Below the pieces are notes generated by a model that made no database searches, had not been told where the DNA came from, and saw nothing but the letters and a program-made list of their open reading frames with translations. A stretch of DNA of 64,000 nucleotides, taken from positions 2,018,165 to 2,082,164 of the forward strand of contig JAAGOF010000055.1 in the NCBI GenBank assembly GCA_010645155.1, given 5' to 3'. The stretch's first letter is position 1; every line of letters begins with the position of its first letter. Of the stretch, positions 58,273-64,000 are shown piece after piece. A program made the translations under genes and the position numbers. This DNA is from Tigriopus japonicus. Its lineage: Eukaryota > Arthropoda > Copepoda > Harpacticoida > Harpacticidae.

Positions 58273-60437
58273 TCACGGATTTTCCTCTTGACTTGGAGAG
58301 GCGGGGGGATTGGCTCGAATAATCTTGTATCCTTTCCAATAACAAATGGTAGGGGAACTTTGATCATTATCGAGGTGCATCTCGGCTGGAGTCTTATTTC
58401 TCGATTTGGAGGATGCACGGGATTGGTCTGGGTTATAAATGGAGCTCATTGGAACATAGCCATAGGAGTCCATTGAGGTGGGCTCAATCGAGGTCATGGA
58501 GTCCAACCTCGTGCTCACTGTACTACATACGCTGTACGGTCTTGTGTAACGGGATCCAAAGCCAGAATCGTTTCTTGGCCGTAAAGGAAGAGAATGGGTG
58601 GAGTAAGAGGAGCCCTTAGGAGGGGTTAAAAGAGGCCCATTTCTTTTCACCATGGCTTGCGAAACGCTTGAGAGAATACTTGAAAAGTCTGGCCTTTGAT
58701 CTTGATCAAAACTGCAGCACTGTCGAGTCAGCTGGTCCCATGAATCTGACATAAAAGTGGCAGTCGGGAGTTGAAGGCCAGCTTTCAATTTGGGAAGCAC
58801 TTCATGTGGCTCTGTATCTTTATAAAGTGGGTCATCGTTGGGATCGGACCCGAGGGTGAATAGCTCCCAAAGGACGACTCCAAATGACCATACATCGCTG
58901 GATACGGATACCATGTTTGGATCTGCCAAACGCTCGGGTGCCATCCAAGCCAAAGGCTGAGGCTTCTTTCCCAAGTCGGTTTGGATCCAAAATGGTTGAC
59001 GAAGATCCCTGGCCAGGCCAAAATCTGACAGCTTCACTATATCCGAGTAGGTGAGCAGGATATTCCTCAAAGCCAGATCACCGTGAGCGATTCGCTTTTG
59101 AGACAGGTAATCCATAGCTTTGGCTATCTGGCGTGTCCATCTGAAAAGACGCCTGGTGTTGAACAAATGGCGATTTTCTTGAGCTATGCTCGCAGAATCG
59201 GGTTCCAACTTGGTGTGGAGCGAGATGAGAAAGTCGGACATGGGGAGATTCTCGCCTACACTTGGTGGTCGACTTAGTTGGAGCGATTGGGGAAGCTCTC
59301 GTGTGACTGGGTCGAGCTCATCCATGAAGTAATTCTTATTCTGACGAATATACGACTTCAGACTACCATTCTGACAGTATTCAAAGACTAGAATCTCCTT
59401 GCCATGGTTATAGCCGACTAATTTGATTATATTCAAATGACGGCCCAATTTTTTCAGGGTTTCAATTTCGTTTCGGAACACACCGTCCACGAAAATCGGG
59501 TGTCGTTGCTTTTCCACCGTTTTGACTGCCACCAATCGACCGGACAGCTCTTCGGCCAAATACACTTGGCCATAAAAGCCACGCCCAATTTCTCGAATCA
59601 ATCGAGCCCCATTCCAAGTCCAATTGGGATTGGCGGGCTTTCCAGTGGTGTCTGATGCTGCATCGTCGTTCTGATTGTCAAAAACGGATTCTTGTTCATC
59701 CCAAGTCGTCTGATGTTCGAGACCCTCTATTACGCTCGAGGCCACTTCGCTTATCAAAGTATCATCATCTTGAGGTCTGACATTTGGACTGGTCGCCTTT
59801 TTATTGAGTCTTGTCTTTTCTCTTTGTCCACCTCGCCTTCGACAAGCTCGAACCGCGATACCCACAATTATGTAGATCAAAAGGCTACCCATGAACATAA
59901 AGGCCAGCAGAAAGTACCAAATATTCTTCTTGAAAGGAGATAGAATCGCCGTAGACAGAGACGAATCTGATTCATTCTTCGTGGGAGTCTTCGGAATAGG
60001 AGTGGCTGGAGCTGCCAATGAAGATGACGAAGACAAGATTGGAATATTCTTGCCTTCTCGAGAGTGCGATTCTTCATTCATTTGCCGAAGCAATGGATTG
60101 CCCCCACAAACATCCTGACTCTCATCTTGGCCCTGAATGCAATCAGGAACTCCATCACATATCTGAGGCGAGTCTTTGGCCAGACAAACTCGGGCCCTCA
60201 CATGACTGCCACGATGACTTGAGCTAATACTTTTGTAGATGAACACGCCTTCCTTCACGGTGGTGGCCTTGGCTCCACTTGATGAAGGCGTGGTTTCATT
60301 TGTCTTCATTTGACAGAAACACTCGGTACAACTTGACAGGGAAAGTCCTCGTTCCTGGTCCCAAAGCAGGCACCCGGTATAGATCTTGTGCATACAGTGG
60401 CGAACATCAGATCCATCCGGACAAACCGAACGATGTT
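58273..60437 (-). CDS. Receptor tyrosine kinase with LDL-A-like module, last exon (5' exons missing)
   Basis: One 2.17-kb exon after a TCTTTACAG acceptor (60446-60438) encodes about 720 residues; numbering is from the internal Met at 60393. Seen: cysteine-rich segment, half LDL-A motif (CDGVPDC...GQDES, 79-92), Ser/Thr-rich stalk, transmembrane segment (about 158-183), juxtamembrane region, and kinase domain: GRGFYG loop (270-275), Lys291, Glu309, a kinase insert of about 55 residues, HGDLALRN (437-444), DFG (457-459), APE (485-487). A tail of about 120 residues has eight tyrosines, including YVPM at 646, a PI3K-binding motif. It resembles PDGFR/VEGFR/FGFR-type kinases but fits none cleanly. 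Odd: HRD is HGD, the activation loop has no tyrosine, and PVKW is PLAW. The exon opens with two bases of a split codon, so upstream exons exist. Confidence 0.9.
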
Positions 60438-62555
60438 CTGTAAAGAGACGGGAGAGAGAGAGAAAAAAACCATTATTTGCAACCAGCGGGAATACTCGAT
60501 TGATGGAGATGAGGCTCTAAATTCTGATACTTCTGTTATCAGGAAAGAAAAGAAAAGCATGTGGATGCATTTGGGAATTTGGAGAGTGGCGATTTCTCTA
60601 ACATTTAATTTTTTGGTTTTGGTTCAAATTCTTGGTATTCCATTTCAATGCCAAATAAGAATGAGTAACAATATGCCACTGGCTTAACAATTGAATTGCA
60701 ATTGAAATCGCAATCTGGTTTCCTTCTTAAATGTAAATCAGAAGGTTACTATAAATATAAAGTATATTGTAAAATATTCATAGAAGTTTCATCTCAGTCC
60801 CATTGGACTTTGAAATTTAGTTTTCCTTCATTCCAAGCGAGAAACCGGGACCAGTCAATTCGACCTTTCAAATGGAGGACCACTTGGTCATCAACAACCG
60901 AGGGAAGACCCTTTTAAGCGACTCCCAAATTCTCCACCGTGAGCGGAAACTACTCGGTAATGAGTTTTTTCCTTTTATGATCATGTACCTGGAGTATGTT
61001 TGCGTTCTTCCTCGACTTTAGTTAAGTTTCAAGTCCAAGTCAAAATTTTCTGGAATGATGCACAAAGAACCGTCATTTCGCTTTACTCAAGTTAAACTTT
61101 GCTCATAGTTCGACTTGCATAAGCGCACCATAAGAAACTTGAATTTCATCATTCATAATGCCTTCATCTTTGACTTTACCTCCTCACTTGGACTTTATAA
61201 CGATGGAGCCTTTTATTTTGACCCTTTTACGATTGAGTGAATTGCGAAAGAAGTACGATGTATTTCAAACGCAACGCCAGAAAATTCGACGAACAAAAAA
61301 TGACTTGAAGCGAAAGCATTTTGGAACCGAAGTTTTCCCATAAGATATAACGCGATCCTCTTCAACCATGTGGGCTCAATTTGAAAGTTTTGTGTTCAAG
61401 ATACTCAAACTCGGATTATGTCGTTTTCCTTGTCCTCAACGAAAAAGCGACGTTTCAGTGAGAAACGAGTATGTTCGCTACCAATGGACTTTTTGGACCC
61501 AAATGTGGCAAACCTTACATGTCAAACGAGCGGCGATTTATGGATAGCAATTTTCCTGTCCATGTCAAGAAAGACAGACTTCTATACTCACTCGGGGCAA
61601 ATGGATACTAACAACAGGCAATTTAGGAAACCAGGATAATTACAACATGATGTTCACCTAATGCTCTCACAAATTGGCTCAACAATTTCGGGAAAAGGAA
61701 GGAATTTCCAGGAGGAAATGGTTTTTTTTCTGGGTGACTCGTACATTTGTTTATTCGGAGGTCAGAGGAATGTACAATTTTGCACTGGAAGGTTCGCAAA
61801 CCAAGTATATAATATGGCTACCCTTCCAGTGAGATGACATCGAAAGCAAGAAATGTTCCGACTCAACCCCAAATTTTTGACACGCTCTCGGAAAAATGTT
61901 TTACGAAATTCCGCCATTCCATCGCTTAATTTCACGTTTCTTTCTTCATGTCCTTGGACAAAAAAAGTAGAGCCGAATTTTAAATGTTTCGAGCTGAAAT
62001 AATTGCGCTTTCCTGAAATTCGCCTTTTCTCTAATAGAATGAATAACAATGAATGAATGGTCATAATTTCGTTTATATGGACATTTTAGCGGAAGGTATC
62101 CCTCGCAAGAGAAATCAACTCAGAGATCCAAAGGTTCCACTAAACGGTTAGTTTTAAGGTTTTTAATTTTATTGTGGCGATGATTGTTGTTTAGTGGATT
62201 TTTTCCCGAAACTAAAGGGGATGAATGAATGTGTCCCAAGCTTACAAAAAATGAAATGGCATTTAAAAAAAGCGCAACCTTCATGGCAATTTGTCTAAGG
62301 TTGAGATATCTAAGAAAGAAAATTAGATAACACCAGAATCAAGTGAGATTAACCATCCTTAAGTATACTCTCGCCTTATCAGTTGTGTAATAAAACACAA
62401 TAGTCTGGCCGAGAATATCCGCGATCATGAAACTGATTAGAATCATAGGTAAACATAAAACAATGTGGCTTACTTGAAGCTTACTTGAAGTCCATAGAAA
62501 AGAATACCTTAGCACACACTTAACATATGAGCTACTTTTTGCTTTTTGTGTAAAG

Positions 62556-62774
62556 CAGGGGTCGGAAACCACTTTTGGCTCATGGCCCACCAAACAGACG
62601 TTGGTAAGTCCAGTGGCCCACAAATTCATGATAAAAGAGCTGAGAACCCACGAGTACAGTACTATGGGAGTCTCGAGGGCTCACTATTTTGGTCTTTCCT
62701 CATAGCTTCTGGGCCCATCAAAGACCACCCTTGGGCCTATATGTAGGCCGCGGCCCACAGGTTGTCTACCTTTG
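62556..62774. mobile_element. hAT-type MITE, CAGGGGTCGG family, copy 3
   Basis: A 219-bp element begins CAGGGGTCGGAAACC and ends GGTTGTCTACCTTTG. Flanks GTGTAAAG (62548-62555) and GCGTAGAG (62775-62782) agree at six of eight bases. It shares internal blocks with the copy at 21508-21691. Confidence 0.82.
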
Positions 62775-63026
62775 GCGTAGAGTGAACATGTTAGTCATCA
62801 ATAAATATCCTAAAACGATTGAGCTTGCAAATAATCAAATGGAATTTAAATCAGCGCAACATTTAAATGTATAGAGTATTGTTAGTTCCAGTAGTTTTTG
62901 GACCAAAAAAGATCTTTGATTTTGTTGTCAAACTCCATTCTTTAAGGTGCGTGTTTGCTTTCTGTTTCAGTAGGCATAACCGAAACTGAAACCAACATTT
63001 CGGCTGAAATCACTTATATAGTATAA

Positions 63027-63060
63027 ATAATAATAATAATATATATATATATATATAATA
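63027..63060. repeat. TAA/TA microsatellite
   Basis: A short (TAA)n run passes into about ten TA dinucleotides. Confidence 0.9.
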
Positions 63061-64000
63061 AAAGTATAAAAACTAATAAGAAAAGAAAAATAAGCGAGAG
63101 CGATTGGCTTTTTTGGCAATCAAAAAGCATTGCATAGGTTGAGTCTGGCCAAAATAATAAGGGAGAACAAAGGGATGTTTGCATAACAATTTTGGAGAAT
63201 CTGCATGGTCATCGATGAAGCCGCAAACTAACTACTGAACTAACATTTGTTTAGGGAAAGGAGTTGAACTTTTAAACTTTGTCGATCATTGTGTGTCTCC
63301 TCGTGATGCAACGACAAACCGTCTCTACAAGTTCAGTTCAAAGGGACGTCTATTTTCCCTTGTAATCTTACTGTTTGTTTTCCCTGATGTAGATAATGCG
63401 AAGGGCACTTTTTCAGCGCATAAACGGCACATGACTACTAACGCTGATTATACAACACCGTAAACCAAAAAAAATGAAGTATATATCATTTTCTCTTCAA
63501 ATTTGATCCTCAAAAATACGCTTGGGTCGGGAGATTTTAATCAAACAGGAGTAAATTCAAAGTTTTTTTCATCCAGTTTATTGACTAATAATGAAAAATC
63601 AACATTGAAGTACGAGTTGATATTCAATCTCTATTATCGCAAAGGATAATTTACTGAACAGTCTGTTTTTTTTACCATTCAATAATGTCAAAAAGCCAGC
63701 ATTCCAGTGCGCATTTTTGTTTAACCATGGGTCGTCGCTTCAAAGTTTGATTTCATAATTTCGGCTTGAATTTTCCCGAAAAGTCTATTCTGGCATTAAT
63801 GGTGTTGACAAGAGTCACTTAACCAGGCCTTTCTGAAAGAAATTATACTTTAAATTATATTTCTTAGCTTGATTATCAATGACGCGTCAACACAAATGAA
63901 TGCAAAGTTGACTCAAAAAGTTATGTTCAACTAATTTGTGTGACTTCTGTCTCTTTTCAAGCTACCTAACTCTACCTCCTACCTATTTTTTCTTGCTTGT

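Larger units (their letters stand above)
60438..64000. other. Intron or upstream region of the kinase gene
   Basis: I found no minus-strand exon with matching phase and extracellular-domain features; exons encoding the rest of the ectodomain probably lie beyond 64000. It contains a hAT MITE (62556-62774) and a TA microsatellite. Confidence 0.55.

Noticed and set aside
60306..60560. 84-codon minus-strand frame at the kinase exon start
   Set aside because: It runs in another frame across the intron-exon boundary; the kinase frame after the CAG at 60440-60438 explains the sequence.
1..64000. CRISPR arrays, bacterial operons, ribosomal RNA genes, viral or retroelement polymerase genes
   Set aside because: None seen; the window is eukaryotic nuclear sequence and no frame shows reverse transcriptase, integrase or transposase motifs.

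Overview
This window is nuclear DNA from an invertebrate animal. It has AT-rich non-coding sequence, GC-richer exons, GT/AG introns from about 70 bases to 7.5 kb, tRNA-derived SINEs with poly(A) tails, and many small hAT-type DNA elements. The gene content (fibronectin type II (FN2)-trypsin proteases, an FMRFamide-receptor-like GPCR, and a receptor tyrosine kinase) fits an arthropod. A copepod is my best guess, because FN2 domains are rare in insects and reported as expanded in copepods. That assignment is inference.

Region 1 (about 1.7-7.7 kb, minus strand) holds two head-to-tail paralogous secreted serine proteases. The downstream gene (1763-5392, six exons, 619 aa) has signal peptide, FN2, FN2, an acidic linker, FN2 and trypsin domain. 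The upstream gene (5769-7635, three exons, 537 aa) has signal peptide, FN2, FN2 and trypsin domain, with a 65-residue acidic tyrosine-rich insert in the autolysis loop. Every intron in both genes is phase 0. The catalytic domains resemble CLIP-family zymogens (easter or prophenoloxidase-activator type), with FN2 modules where a clip domain would sit.

Region 2 (about 7.7-28.7 kb) is a 21-kb stretch without a confident gene. It carries hAT-like elements, inverted repeats, a SINE and a few exon-like segments.

Region 3 (28.7-51.4 kb, plus strand) is one rhodopsin-class GPCR of FMRFamide-receptor type. Four coding exons give 422 aa, separated by introns of about 6.2, 7.5 and 6.3 kb that carry SINEs, a hAT element and possible nested promoters. 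The 3' flank has three poly(A) signals.

Region 4 (51.4-58.2 kb) is intergenic. It holds a foldback element and a hAT-like element with a second hAT element nested inside it; the related copy at 25 kb preserves the unoccupied site.

Region 5 (58.2-60.4 kb, minus strand) is the last exon of a receptor tyrosine kinase: end of the ectodomain with an LDL-A-like module, transmembrane segment, kinase domain with an unusual HGD catalytic loop, and a tyrosine-rich tail. Its 5' exons were not found and probably lie beyond the window.

The proteases would act outside the cell, and the GPCR and kinase are membrane receptors. Nothing in the sequence links the four genes into one pathway.
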